Positions 1-6,512 of a stretch of 12,274 nt of DNA are shown here, piece after piece. How positions within the stretch are numbered: position 1 is the first letter of the stretch; the number at the start of each line of letters is the position of its first letter. A model generated the notes under the pieces. That model was not told the origin of the DNA. It searched no databases and saw only the letters and a program-made list of their open reading frames with translations. Location: positions 1-12,274 of the forward strand of contig JAICVT010000098.1 in NCBI GenBank assembly GCA_025935235.1. Reading direction: 5' to 3'. Both the position numbers and the translations under genes were made by a program. This DNA comes from Ktedonobacterales bacterium. Its GTDB lineage: Bacteria; Chloroflexota; Ktedonobacteria; Ktedonobacterales; JADMIN01.

Positions 1-333
1 AATCTGGAGACCGGCGACTATCAGGAGTTGCGCCAGCGCTATGAGGATCGCGCGCTGGCCGCCCTCAAGACACGCTACCAGCGCGAGCAGGAGCTGGATG
101 CGCTGATCGAGCGGCGCCTCGATGCCCTGCGCCAGCCTGAAGCGAGCGCCGCCCGCCCGGCTCGCCAGCCGCGCCCGGCAACGACGCCGACCCAGGCGTC
201 AGTTCAGGCGTCAGTTCAGGCGTCAACCCAGCAGACCACTGCTGCGCCAGCCGCGCCCAAACCCGGCCACAGCGGGCGGCCAGCCAATGGCAGCGTGCGC
301 GACCGGCGCGCGCCCCGGCGAAGGGGGTCGTGA
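1..333 (+). CDS. CcmI-like protein, C-terminal part (5' truncated)
   Basis: The reading frame is open from base 1 and stops at 331-333, leaving 110 residues of a protein whose start lies outside the window. The first 45 residues are charged and helical, with a TGDYQELRQRYEDRAL segment. This resembles the short 'sxxdYxxLrxrYE' helices of CcmI/CcmH-associated proteins and of SHOCT-like tails. The remainder is a low-complexity Pro/Ala/Gln/Arg tail containing a QASV repeat encoded by a 12-bp DNA repeat. The next gene begins one base after the stop codon, and ccmA follows that gene, so a role in cytochrome c biogenesis is likely. The family call rests on context and a short motif. No zinc ribbon or catalytic motif is visible in the part present. 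Confidence 0.6.
   Translation, partial: NLETGDYQELRQRYEDRALAALKTRYQREQELDALIERRLDALRQPEASAARPARQPRPATTPTQASVQASVQASTQQTTAAPAAPKPGHSGRPANGSVRDRRAPRRRGS
193..224 (+). repeat. 12-bp tandem repeat, about 2.7 copies
   Basis: The unit CAGGCGTCAGTT occurs twice perfectly at 193-204 and 205-216 and is followed by a partial copy. It is in frame with the truncated upstream gene and encodes the QASV repeat in its low-complexity tail. Confidence 0.85.
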
Positions 334-334
334 G

Positions 335-1741
335 ATGCGGATAGCTCTGCGCTCCCTCCGCTCCCTGACGCGTCTCGTGCGGTGCCTCGCGTTCGGCGGC
401 GCGCTGGCGCTGCTGGCGCTGCTGACCATCGGTCTCGCGGGCCTCGGCGCGCCACGCGCACAGGCGGCAGGCCACGCCGATGCGCTGGCTGGCGCTGGCG
501 CGATCACTGGCGTGGTGGTGAATGGCACGCACGGCAACGCCCCGGTGGCCGGGCAGCAGGTGACGCTCCAGATCTCGATTGGCTCCAACGCCCACGATCT
601 GGCCAACGCCACGACCGACGCGCAGGGCCACTTCGCCTTTGGCAACATTGACCTCTCAGGCGTGTCGCTGGGCGGCGTCTATGCCATCTACGCCACCTTC
701 CAGGGCGGTACATTCGCCACGACGGCCATCAACCTGAGCGCCAACCCGACGCAGACGACGACGCTGACGGTCTGGGACGCGACGCAGGATAGCGCCAACC
801 TCTCGGTGAGCATGGTGACGATCCTGGTGCGCGCGCCCGATGTGACGCATGGGCTGGTCGGCATCGGCGAGTTCATCACCATCCACAACAGCGGGACGAC
901 CGCGTTCGTGAGCAACCTCTCGACCAACACGAGCGGCGGCGCGATGCCCAGCCTGCTGCGCTTCTCGCTGCCCGCCAACGCGCAGGGCGTCACGACGGGC
1001 GTGGGCTTCTTCAACACGACGACTATCCAGATCACCACAGGCTTTGCCGCCGCGACCACCGTGCCGCCGGGGCAATCAGAGTTCGCCTTCGCCTACGATC
1101 TGCCCTACACCGGAACGACGCTGAGCGTGCCGTACAAGGCGGAATATCCGACGGCGCAGGTGGTGGCGCTCGTTCCGCCCAGCATGCGCGGCGTGGTGGA
1201 TGGTACCATCGTGTCGCAGGGCGATGTGACGGCCTTTGGCGCACGCTATCAGGTCTTCGCCGCCGACAACGTGGCCAACGGCAGCCAGGTCAGCTTCACG
1301 GTCGCTGGGCTGCCGACGCCTGGCGAGCCGCAGGATCTCGATACAGCGCATCTGCTCTGGCTGGGCGGCGCGCTCGTCCTGCTGCTGGCGCTGCTGCTGG
1401 CGCTCTATCTCTGGCGCGGCGCGCTGGCGGCCACGCTGGGGCTAATCCCCGCCGCGCCGTCTGGCGCCAGGCGCGGCCAGCCCGCCGCCACGACATCCGC
1501 CGCCAGCGCCGAGCAGGATGCCCTGCTGCGCGAGCTGCTGGCGCTGGAGCGGCGCAAGGCCAGCGGCGCCATCTCGGTCGAGCAGTTCAAGCGCGAGGAC
1601 GCAAACCTGCGTGAGCGCCTGCGCGCGCTGCTGGCTGACGACGCGCCCGCGGCCAATCCGACGGTCGCCAGCCAGCCTGCTGCGGCGACCGACCGGGCCG
1701 ATGACGAGACCGCGCGCGTGACGAGCGGAGGACAGCGATGA
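335..1741 (+). CDS. Exported, membrane-anchored carboxypeptidase-regulatory-like protein upstream of ccmA
   Basis: This is a 468-residue protein. ATG 335 is chosen because AAGGGGG (321-327) lies 7 bases upstream, it directly follows the previous stop, and it opens a signal-peptide-like sequence (basic residues 2-16, hydrophobic 18-39, cleavage probably near RAQAAG at 41-46). Residues 55-148 look like a carboxypeptidase-regulatory (CNA-B-like) beta domain, with GxVVNGT and TTDAQGHFAF. Residues 150-330 are Ser/Thr-rich beta-type sequence. A transmembrane helix at about 339-360 is followed by a cytoplasmic tail with a charged helical segment (394-434, ALERRKASGAISVEQFKRE) that recalls SHOCT-like tails and the helical segment of the preceding gene. 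It overlaps ccmA by four bases (ATGA), so it is probably translated with the heme-export genes. The biochemical role is unknown; an accessory or assembly role in cytochrome c maturation is inferred from position only. Confidence 0.75.
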   Translation: MRIALRSLRSLTRLVRCLAFGGALALLALLTIGLAGLGAPRAQAAGHADALAGAGAITGVVVNGTHGNAPVAGQQVTLQISIGSNAHDLANATTDAQGHFAFGNIDLSGVSLGGVYAIYATFQGGTFATTAINLSANPTQTTTLTVWDATQDSANLSVSMVTILVRAPDVTHGLVGIGEFITIHNSGTTAFVSNLSTNTSGGAMPSLLRFSLPANAQGVTTGVGFFNTTTIQITTGFAAATTVPPGQSEFAFAYDLPYTGTTLSVPYKAEYPTAQVVALVPPSMRGVVDGTIVSQGDVTAFGARYQVFAADNVANGSQVSFTVAGLPTPGEPQDLDTAHLLWLGGALVLLLALLLALYLWRGALAATLGLIPAAPSGARRGQPAATTSAASAEQDALLRELLALERRKASGAISVEQFKREDANLRERLRALLADDAPAANPTVASQPAAATDRADDETARVTSGGQR

Positions 1742-2541
1742 ACGCGCAGCTCATCCAGCCCGCCGCGCAAGCCAGCGCGCAGGCGTCCATCGCCACAGAG
1801 CGCGCGCCAGCGCTCCAGTTGGAGCGGCTGGTGAAGTCGTTCGACGCGCGTCCCGTGCTGCGTGGGCTGAGCTATGCGCTGCCCGCCGGGCGCACGCTGG
1901 TGATCTTCGGGCCGAATGGCGCGGGCAAGACGACCCTGCTGCGCACGCTGGCCACGCTGGCGCGCCCGACCGCCGGCTGCGCGCTGGTGGCCGGGCTGGA
2001 TGTCGTCGCCGATGCGGGCGACGTGCGGCGGATCGTCGGCTATGTGGGGCATCAGCCGCACGCCTATGAGGAGCTGACGGCGCGCGAGAATCTGCTGTTC
2101 TTCGCGCGCATGTATGGCCTGCGCGACGGCGCCGAGCGGGCCGACAAGCTGCTGGAGCGTGTAGGGCTGCGGGCGCGCGCCAACGACCGCGTGCGCGCCT
2201 TCTCGCGTGGGCAGGCGCAGCGGCTGGCGCTGGCGCGCGGCATCGTGCATGATCCGGCTGTGCTGCTGCTTGACGAGCCAGATACCGGACTCGACCAGCA
2301 GGCGCTGGCCCTGCTGGAGCGGCTGGTGGCTGAGCGGCGCGAGCGCGGGCTGGCCACCGCGCTGACCACGCATCATCTGGAGCGCGGGTTGCGGCTGGCC
2401 GATGACGCGCTGACGCTGGTGCGCGGGCGCATCGCCTACGCTGGCCCCACCGCTGCGCTGGATGTCGCCGCCATCGAGCGGCTCTACGCTGGCGAGCCGC
2501 TGTCGTCGCGATCTCCGGTGGCGGATGGAGGCGCGCCATGA
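1738..2541 (+). CDS. ccmA: Heme/cytochrome c maturation ABC transporter ATPase CcmA
   Basis: This 267-residue ABC ATPase powers the CcmABCD complex, which releases holo-CcmE with heme during System I cytochrome c maturation. Walker A is GPNGAGKTT at 58-66, the Q-loop Gln is at 106 (GHQPHAY), the signature is FSRGQ at 155-159 in place of LSGGQ, Walker B with catalytic Glu is LLLDEPDTGLD at 176-186, and the switch His is at 212. The first 25 residues form an extra Ala/Gln-rich extension before the usual domain start. ATG 1738 has GGAGG (1727-1731) six bases upstream and overlaps the preceding stop (ATGA). The following ccmB overlaps in the same way, pointing to coupled translation. Sequence alone could fit another ABC ATPase, but the ccmB and ccmC neighbours settle it. 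Confidence 0.95.
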   Translation: MNAQLIQPAAQASAQASIATERAPALQLERLVKSFDARPVLRGLSYALPAGRTLVIFGPNGAGKTTLLRTLATLARPTAGCALVAGLDVVADAGDVRRIVGYVGHQPHAYEELTARENLLFFARMYGLRDGAERADKLLERVGLRARANDRVRAFSRGQAQRLALARGIVHDPAVLLLDEPDTGLDQQALALLERLVAERRERGLATALTTHHLERGLRLADDALTLVRGRIAYAGPTAALDVAAIERLYAGEPLSSRSPVADGGAP

Positions 2542-3227
2542 GCATGCGATCGGACGGCGCGCGCCTCGCCTGGGAGCAATTCTGGGCGATCATCTGGAAA
2601 GACCTGCGCTCGGAGCTGCGCACGCGGCAGGCGTGGATGAGCATGGGCCTCTTCGCGCTGCTGGCGCTGGTGGTCTTCAACTTCGCCTTCGATTTGCGCG
2701 TCGAGGATCTGGCGACGGTCGGGCCGGGCGCGCTGTGGATCGCGTTCATCTTCGCCAGCATCCTGGGGCTGGCGCGCAACATCAGCGCCGAGCAGGACCG
2801 CGGCCCGATGGATCGCCTGCTGGTGACGCCAGTGGACCGCGCGGTGGTCTATCTGGCGAAGGTGGTCGGCAATGTGATCGTCATCTCGGTGATCGAGGTG
2901 GTCGCGCTGCCAATCTTCGCCATGCTCTACAATCTGCCCATCATCCAGCCCGCCATCGCGCCGATTCTGCTGCTCGGCACGCTGGGGGTCGCGGCGGTCG
3001 GCACGCAGTTCGCGGCGCTGGCGGCCAACACGCGCGCCCGCGAGCTGCTGACCCCGCTGCTGATCTTTCCGCTGATCGTGCCGGTCGTCATCGGCGCGGT
3101 CCGCGCGACGGAGGCGCTGCTGACGCCGATCCACGGCGATGCGCCGTGGCTGGGGCTGCTGGTAGCCTTCGATGTCATCTTTCTGAGCGCTTCGGCGATC
3201 ACGTTCCAGTTCGTGGTCGAAGAATAG
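2538..3227 (+). CDS. ccmB: Heme exporter membrane subunit CcmB
   Basis: This 229-residue polytopic membrane protein is the membrane partner of CcmA. It has the family pattern: an N-terminal cytoplasmic helix (WAIIWKDLRSELRTR, 16-30), a first membrane helix at about 34-52, and then the conserved loop with EQDRGPMDRLLVTPVDR (85-101), where CcmB proteins contact the ATPase. Further helices lie at about 105-130, 141-163, 170-190 and 203-226. Its length matches the roughly 220 residues usual for the family. ATG 2538 overlaps the ccmA stop (ATGA), and GGAGG at 2527-2531 sits six bases upstream. ccmC starts 11 bases after the stop. Confidence 0.94.
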   Translation: MSMRSDGARLAWEQFWAIIWKDLRSELRTRQAWMSMGLFALLALVVFNFAFDLRVEDLATVGPGALWIAFIFASILGLARNISAEQDRGPMDRLLVTPVDRAVVYLAKVVGNVIVISVIEVVALPIFAMLYNLPIIQPAIAPILLLGTLGVAAVGTQFAALAANTRARELLTPLLIFPLIVPVVIGAVRATEALLTPIHGDAPWLGLLVAFDVIFLSASAITFQFVVEE

Positions 3228-3238
3228 GCGGAACAACC

Positions 3239-4018
3239 ATGCAATCAGTTCTCCAGGGTTCGGCTAAGGGGAAGCTGGACGACCTCACGCGCCGCGTGCC
3301 GGTCGTCGGCGCCGCGCTGGGTTGGCTGGGCCGCTACGGCGAGCTGGCGCTGCTGGCGCTGACCACCGTCGGCATGCTGCTCACGATCTGGGCGGCGTTC
3401 ATCTATGCCCCCACCGAGGCCGTTGAGGGGCCAGTGCAGCGCATCTTCTACGTGCATGTGCCGCTGGCCTGGATCTCGTACCTGGCGTTCTTCTTCGTGC
3501 TGCTTGGCAGCGTCATCTATCTGTGGCGGCGCGATGAGCGCTGGGACACCTTTGCCCGCGTCAACGCCGAGATTGGCACGGTCTTCACCACGCTGGTGCT
3601 GATCTCTGGCTCGCTGTGGGGACGCGCCTTCTGGGGCGCGTGGTGGGTCTGGGATGAGCGGCTGACCACCTCGCTGCTGATGTGGTTCATCTACGTCGGC
3701 TATCTGGCCCTGCGCGCCTACACCGGGCGCACGGCGCAGGGCGCGCGCGCGGCGGCGGTTGTCGGCATCCTGGGCTTCATCGTCACGCCAATCAACTACA
3801 TGTCGGTCAAGTGGTGGCGCACGCTGCACCCCGATCAGGTCTTGCCGCTGGGTGGCACGCCGCAGCTCCCGGCCGCGATGATCATCGCGCTGATGATCTC
3901 GCTGGCGGCTTTCACGCTGCTCTACGCGCTGCTGACCATTGAGGTCTACAAGCTGGAGCGCGCGACCGGCGAGGCCGAGCGACTGCGCGTCGAGGCGGAG
4001 TTGAGCGGGCAGGACTGA
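3239..4018 (+). CDS. ccmC: Heme-handling protein CcmC (cytochrome c assembly family)
   Basis: This 259-residue six-helix membrane protein of the CcmC/CcmF/CcsA heme-handling superfamily loads heme onto CcmE on the outer face of the membrane. The tryptophan-rich WWD domain is complete: W132-G-A-W-W-V-W-D139 within 126-150. The two heme-ligand histidines of the family correspond to H73 (FYVHVPLAW) and H197 (WWRTLHPD). The reading frame is open far upstream through ccmB, but ATG 3239 is the sensible start: it follows ccmB by 11 bases and gives the usual family N-terminus. Its ribosome site (GGCGGAA, 3227-3233) is weaker than those of its neighbours, so translation may rely partly on coupling. 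ccmD follows after 29 bases. Confidence 0.96.
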   Translation: MQSVLQGSAKGKLDDLTRRVPVVGAALGWLGRYGELALLALTTVGMLLTIWAAFIYAPTEAVEGPVQRIFYVHVPLAWISYLAFFFVLLGSVIYLWRRDERWDTFARVNAEIGTVFTTLVLISGSLWGRAFWGAWWVWDERLTTSLLMWFIYVGYLALRAYTGRTAQGARAAAVVGILGFIVTPINYMSVKWWRTLHPDQVLPLGGTPQLPAAMIIALMISLAAFTLLYALLTIEVYKLERATGEAERLRVEAELSGQD

Positions 4019-4047
4019 GCAGCCGCCCGCAGGAGGATAGATCGCAG

Positions 4048-4206
4048 ATGGGTACGACATTCTTGATCATCACCTATGCCGTCGTCTGGCTGGGGCTGAT
4101 GGCATATCTCGGCTGGATCGCGCTGCGCATGCGCGGCGTGCGCGCGGATGTGGAGTCGGCGCGCGAGTTGCTGCGCGAGCGGCAGGGCGAGCGCTCGCAA
4201 GAGTAG
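4048..4206 (+). CDS. ccmD: Small membrane protein CcmD
   Basis: This is a 52-residue ORF, short enough to be missed by length cut-offs. It starts at ATG 4048 behind AGGAGG (4031-4036) and ends at TAG 4204-4206. Residues 4-26 form one transmembrane helix (TFLIITYAVVWLGLMAYLGW). A charged, helical, Arg/Glu-rich cytoplasmic tail follows (RMRGVRADVESARELLRE). One helix plus a short charged tail directly after ccmC is the known layout of CcmD, which stabilises CcmC-CcmE and links them to CcmAB. Sequence conservation in this family is low, so the call depends on size, topology and position. Confidence 0.82.
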   Translation: MGTTFLIITYAVVWLGLMAYLGWIALRMRGVRADVESARELLRERQGERSQE

Positions 4207-4214
4207 CCAGAGGA

Positions 4215-4268
4215 GCCAGCGCAGCGCGACTGGCGAAACCGGGCCTGGGGCCGGGGCTGGAACCAGGC
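4215..4268 (+). terminator. Weak hairpins after ccmD
   Basis: Two small inverted repeats follow the ccmD stop: GCCAG (4215-4219) with CTGGC (4230-4234), and GCCTGG (4243-4248) with CCAGGC (4263-4268). Neither is followed by a T-run. They could attenuate transcription between the ccm genes and the oxidase genes or be incidental in GC-rich DNA. The rest of 4207-4386 holds no convincing gene. A TAAGAT at 4313-4318 could be a -10 element but lacks a well-spaced -35. Confidence 0.25.
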
Positions 4269-4386
4269 TATCGCGGGCGGGCGCGCCTCTCGTCAGGGCT
4301 TGCTCGTCATGGTAAGATAGAAGACGCTTTGGGCTGCCATGCCTGCCTCCAGGCGGGCCTGACAACAGCGATTCAGGAGCTGGCGA

Positions 4387-4857
4387 ATGCTGGAAAACTA
4401 TCAGGTCGTCTACACACACCCCGGCGGCGCGGTGGCCACGTTCACTCGCCAGGATGGCGAGCTGGACTCCCTGGCCAAAGGCCTCGACGCCGAGCAGTTC
4501 TGGGTGTTCAAGAACGTCAAGAATCTGCTGGCGCGCAACGAGTCGGGCGATCTGCAAGAGTCGACCCGCCTGATGAGCGGCATCGGCTTTACGGCTAAGG
4601 TGCGCGAAATCACCGCGCCAGTCGCCACCGCCGTCGCCGCGCGCGAGCCAGCCGCCGTCGCCGCCGCTCCCGCCGCCGAGGCGCACGCGCCGGGCATCCA
4701 CCTGCCGGGGCCGAGCTACTGGCCGCTCTTCCTGGCCATCTCGGTCGGCATCGCCTTCTGCGGCGTCTTCTTCTGGACCAGCACGCTGGTCATCACGGGC
4801 ATCGGGCTGGTGCTGGCGCTCTGCTCTGGCATCGCCTGGGGTCTGGAGACGCCGTGA
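4387..4857 (+). CDS. Cytochrome c oxidase subunit IV-like small membrane protein
   Basis: This 156-residue protein has ATG 4387 behind AGGAG (4375-4379). The C-terminal third (104-152) reads HLPGPSYWPLFLAISV followed by two transmembrane helices (about 111-130 and 133-152). This 'PSxWPxxLA' pattern is typical of the subunit IV-type segment of bacterial aa3 oxidases, whether separate or fused to the end of subunit I. Residues 1-78 form a soluble, mixed-charge N-terminal region that I do not recognise, joined by an Ala/Pro/Val-rich linker (79-102). ctaE begins 92 bases downstream, which supports an oxidase role. The N-terminal region is longer than in plain subunit IV proteins and may sit on the cytoplasmic side as an extra domain. 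Subunits I and II are not in the window. Confidence 0.68.
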   Translation: MLENYQVVYTHPGGAVATFTRQDGELDSLAKGLDAEQFWVFKNVKNLLARNESGDLQESTRLMSGIGFTAKVREITAPVATAVAAREPAAVAAAPAAEAHAPGIHLPGPSYWPLFLAISVGIAFCGVFFWTSTLVITGIGLVLALCSGIAWGLETP

Positions 4858-4889
4858 GACGGCCCACGGCATGCTGACCACACGCGAAC

Positions 4890-4915
4890 GGATCGCTCGA
4901 TCCGACTCGATCCGA
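4890..4915 (+). promoter_or_regulatory. Operator-like palindrome and direct repeat upstream of ctaE
   Basis: GGATCG-CT-CGATCC (4890-4903) is a perfect 14-bp palindrome. It overlaps two exact head-to-tail copies of CTCGATCCGA at 4896-4905 and 4906-4915, spaced by one helical turn and ending 34 bases before the ctaE start. The two-base loop is too tight for a stable hairpin, so protein binding to DNA is more plausible. No clear -35/-10 pair is visible. Confidence 0.4.
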
Positions 4916-4949
4916 TAGATAGCAACGACGGGAAAGAGAAGTTCACCCC

Positions 4950-5549
4950 ATGAGCACGGTCATCTCTCAGGAGACGGTAGCCGAGCATGAGCACGAGCCG
5001 CAAGGTCGTAGCTTTGGCTGGTACGGCATGGTCTTCTTCCTGGCGTCGGAGGCCGTCTTCTTCGCCAACCTGATCGCCTCGTATCTCTACCTGCGCGTGC
5101 GCGCGGGCGCGTGGCCGCCCACCGCCGAGCATGTGACGCGCCCAGAGCCAACGCTGGTGCTGATCAACACGATCATCCTGCTCGCCAGCAGCTTCCCGAT
5201 GCACTTCGCCGCTCGCTCCATCACCAAGGGCGACAAGCGCGGCCTGACGCTCGGCCTGGGGGCAACCGCGCTGCTCGGCGCGATCTTCCTTGGCATCCAG
5301 GCGTATGAGTACATCCACAACGCCTTCGGGCCGTCCACGGGCGTCTTCGGCTCGACCTTCTACGCCCTGACGGGCTTTCATGGCGCGCACGTCACCTTCG
5401 GCGTGCTCTTCCTGCTGATCTGCTTCGCGCGCTCGGTGCGTGGCGACTTCAGTAAACAGAAGCACTTCGCCGTCAACGCGGTGGAGATGTACTGGCACTT
5501 CGTTGACGCCGTGTGGATCGTGCTCTTCCTGCTCGTCTACATCCTCTAA
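4950..5549 (+). CDS. ctaE: Cytochrome c oxidase subunit III
   Basis: This 199-residue heme-copper oxidase subunit III is the five-helix form that lacks the first two helices of the mitochondrial protein. Family landmarks are FFLASEAVFFA (29-39, with conserved Glu34), GFHGAHV (142-148), and VEMYWHFVDAVWIVLF (178-193, with Glu179 and His183). Helices lie at about 25-49, 66-87, 101-121, 136-160 and 178-199. Subunit III carries no metal centre; it stabilises the catalytic subunit and supports proton uptake. ATG 4950 is preceded by a purine-rich but weak ribosome site (4930-4941). It lies directly after the subunit IV-like gene and close to the cytochrome c maturation genes, whose products feed the same respiratory chain. 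Confidence 0.96.
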   Translation: MSTVISQETVAEHEHEPQGRSFGWYGMVFFLASEAVFFANLIASYLYLRVRAGAWPPTAEHVTRPEPTLVLINTIILLASSFPMHFAARSITKGDKRGLTLGLGATALLGAIFLGIQAYEYIHNAFGPSTGVFGSTFYALTGFHGAHVTFGVLFLLICFARSVRGDFSKQKHFAVNAVEMYWHFVDAVWIVLFLLVYIL

Positions 5550-5601
5550 TTCACCTCGTCGGGCCTCGCTGGCCGATGATAACGATGACCGGAGCAGCCC
5601 A

Positions 5602-5641
5602 AACGCCTCCTCAGCCGCCTCAGCGGCCCAGAGGAGGCGTT
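5602..5641 (+). terminator. Strong bipartite hairpin between ctaE and the YbaK-like gene
   Basis: AACGCCTCCTC (5602-5612) pairs perfectly with GAGGAGGCGTT (5631-5641), and the loop contains a second stem, GCCGC (5614-5618) with GCGGC (5623-5627). The position, 52 bases after the ctaE stop, fits a terminator. There is no T-run after it, so it may be an mRNA-stabilising or attenuator hairpin instead. Its 3' arm contains GAGGAGG, a potential ribosome site followed by start codons in frame with the next gene. Confidence 0.55.
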
Positions 5642-5686
5642 GCGTTGGTGATGATGGGGCAACCAGGGAAGGGAGGAGACAGCACG

Positions 5687-6187
5687 ATGGCGGATGACTC
5701 GCTGCTGCTGCCGCTGGTCGCGGCGGCGCTGGCGCGCTACGGCCTCAGTTATCAGGTACTCGCGTGCGCGCCGGAGCTGGCCGACACCGCCGCCTTCTGC
5801 GAGCACTATCATGTCGCGCTCGATCAGGCGGCCAACACGATCCTGGTCGCCTCGCGCAAGGTGGAACCGACCCACTACGCCCTCTGCGTGGCGCTGGCCA
5901 CGACCCGCCTGGATGTGAACCAGAAGGTCTGCGAGCTGCTGGACGTGCGCAAAGCATCGTTCGCCGACGCCGAGACCACGCTGAGCCGCACTGGCATGCT
6001 GATTGGCGGCGTTACCGCCGTCGGCATCGAGGAGACGCCGATCTACGTTGACGGCGCGGTGATGGAGCGGCCAGAGGTGGTGATGGGTGGTGGCAACCGC
6101 TCCAGCAAGCTGCTGCTGGCCCCACGCGAGCTGCTGAAGCTGCCCAATGTGACGGTCGTCGAGCGGCTGGCCAAGCCGCGCGAGTGA
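5687..6187 (+). CDS. YbaK/EbsC-like aminoacyl-tRNA editing domain protein, catalytic residues altered
   Basis: This 166-residue single-domain protein of the YbaK/ProRS-INS superfamily belongs to a group whose members hydrolyse mischarged tRNAs such as Ala- or Cys-tRNA(Pro). The visible fold signature includes DQAANTILVASRK (46-58), RLDVNQKVCELLDVRKASFA (75-93, in part), IGGVTAVG (106-113) and VVMGGGNRSSKLLLAP (131-146). ATG 5687 is chosen because GGGAGGAG (5671-5678) lies eight bases upstream; in-frame TTG, GTG and ATG codons at 5645-5656 are possible but less likely. By my alignment to YbaK, the conserved Lys of 'VFKTL' is Asn50 and the Pro of the GxxxP loop is Ala111. It may therefore have another substrate or no deacylase activity. 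There is no obvious functional link to its neighbours. Confidence 0.88.
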   Translation: MADDSLLLPLVAAALARYGLSYQVLACAPELADTAAFCEHYHVALDQAANTILVASRKVEPTHYALCVALATTRLDVNQKVCELLDVRKASFADAETTLSRTGMLIGGVTAVGIEETPIYVDGAVMERPEVVMGGGNRSSKLLLAPRELLKLPNVTVVERLAKPRE

Positions 6188-6229
6188 GCCTCCAGTGTTG
6201 ATCGGGCAATCGCGTGGCGCCGTGGGGAC

Positions 6230-6372
6230 ACGGGCGGCTGAAGCCGCGGGCTAGATGGCGTTCCGCCGCCAAGCCCGCCTGCGCGGGCTAGGAATCGGTG
6301 GATCGTCTCCGAGCCTGCGGAGGCGGGCTTGGCGGCCCGCAGGCCACTTAGCCTGCGGGTTTACCCGCCCGT
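6230..6372. repeat. REP/MITE-like palindromic repeat element
   Basis: The outer ends ACGGGCGG (6230-6237) and CCGCCCGT (6365-6372) are perfect inverted repeats, and similarity continues inward for about 29 bases with a few mismatches. Inside, GCCGCCAAGCCCGCCT (6265-6280) is perfectly repeated inverted at 6321-6336. A smaller hairpin, AGCCCGC-CTGC-GCGGGCT, lies at 6272-6289. It has no ORF and no visible target-site duplication. The 'ACGGGCGGCTgAAgCCGC...' style is typical of dispersed intergenic palindromes seen in many copies in some GC-rich genomes. Whether this genome has other copies cannot be seen here. Confidence 0.8.
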
Positions 6373-6408
6373 ACCCTCCCTGCCATGCCTATCTATCGGT
6401 CACGTCGC

Positions 6409-6439
6409 TTTGACACCCGCGCAGGCCCCATGCTACGCT
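6409..6439 (+). promoter_or_regulatory. Candidate promoter for parA
   Basis: A perfect -35 TTGACA lies at 6409-6414, followed after 19 bases by TACGCT (6434-6439), which is directly preceded by TGC, an extended -10. The spacer is slightly long and the -10 weak, but both fit a GC-rich genome. It lies about 75 bases before the parA start and just beyond the palindromic element. Confidence 0.5.
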
Positions 6440-6512
6440 TGCCAGCGTCCCTGGCTCGCTTGTGTGCGGTTTGACCCCGCCCCGCGACGAGATACCCCTG
6501 AAGGATAGCCAC

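Larger units (their letters stand above)
6188..6512. other. 325-bp intergenic region before parA
   Basis: No gene is supported here. The region holds the palindromic element at 6230-6372, a candidate parA promoter at 6409-6439 and the parA ribosome site AAGGA (about 6501-6505). The remaining bases show nothing recognisable. Confidence 0.7.

Noticed and set aside
193..224. CRISPR-like short repeats
   Set aside because: The units are contiguous 12-mers without spacers and lie in frame within a low-complexity coding tail.
2462..3238. In-frame upstream extension of ccmC through the whole of ccmB
   Set aside because: The extension is the shadow of ccmB, Gly/Arg-rich with no membrane helices, and the CcmC N-terminus is natural at 3239.
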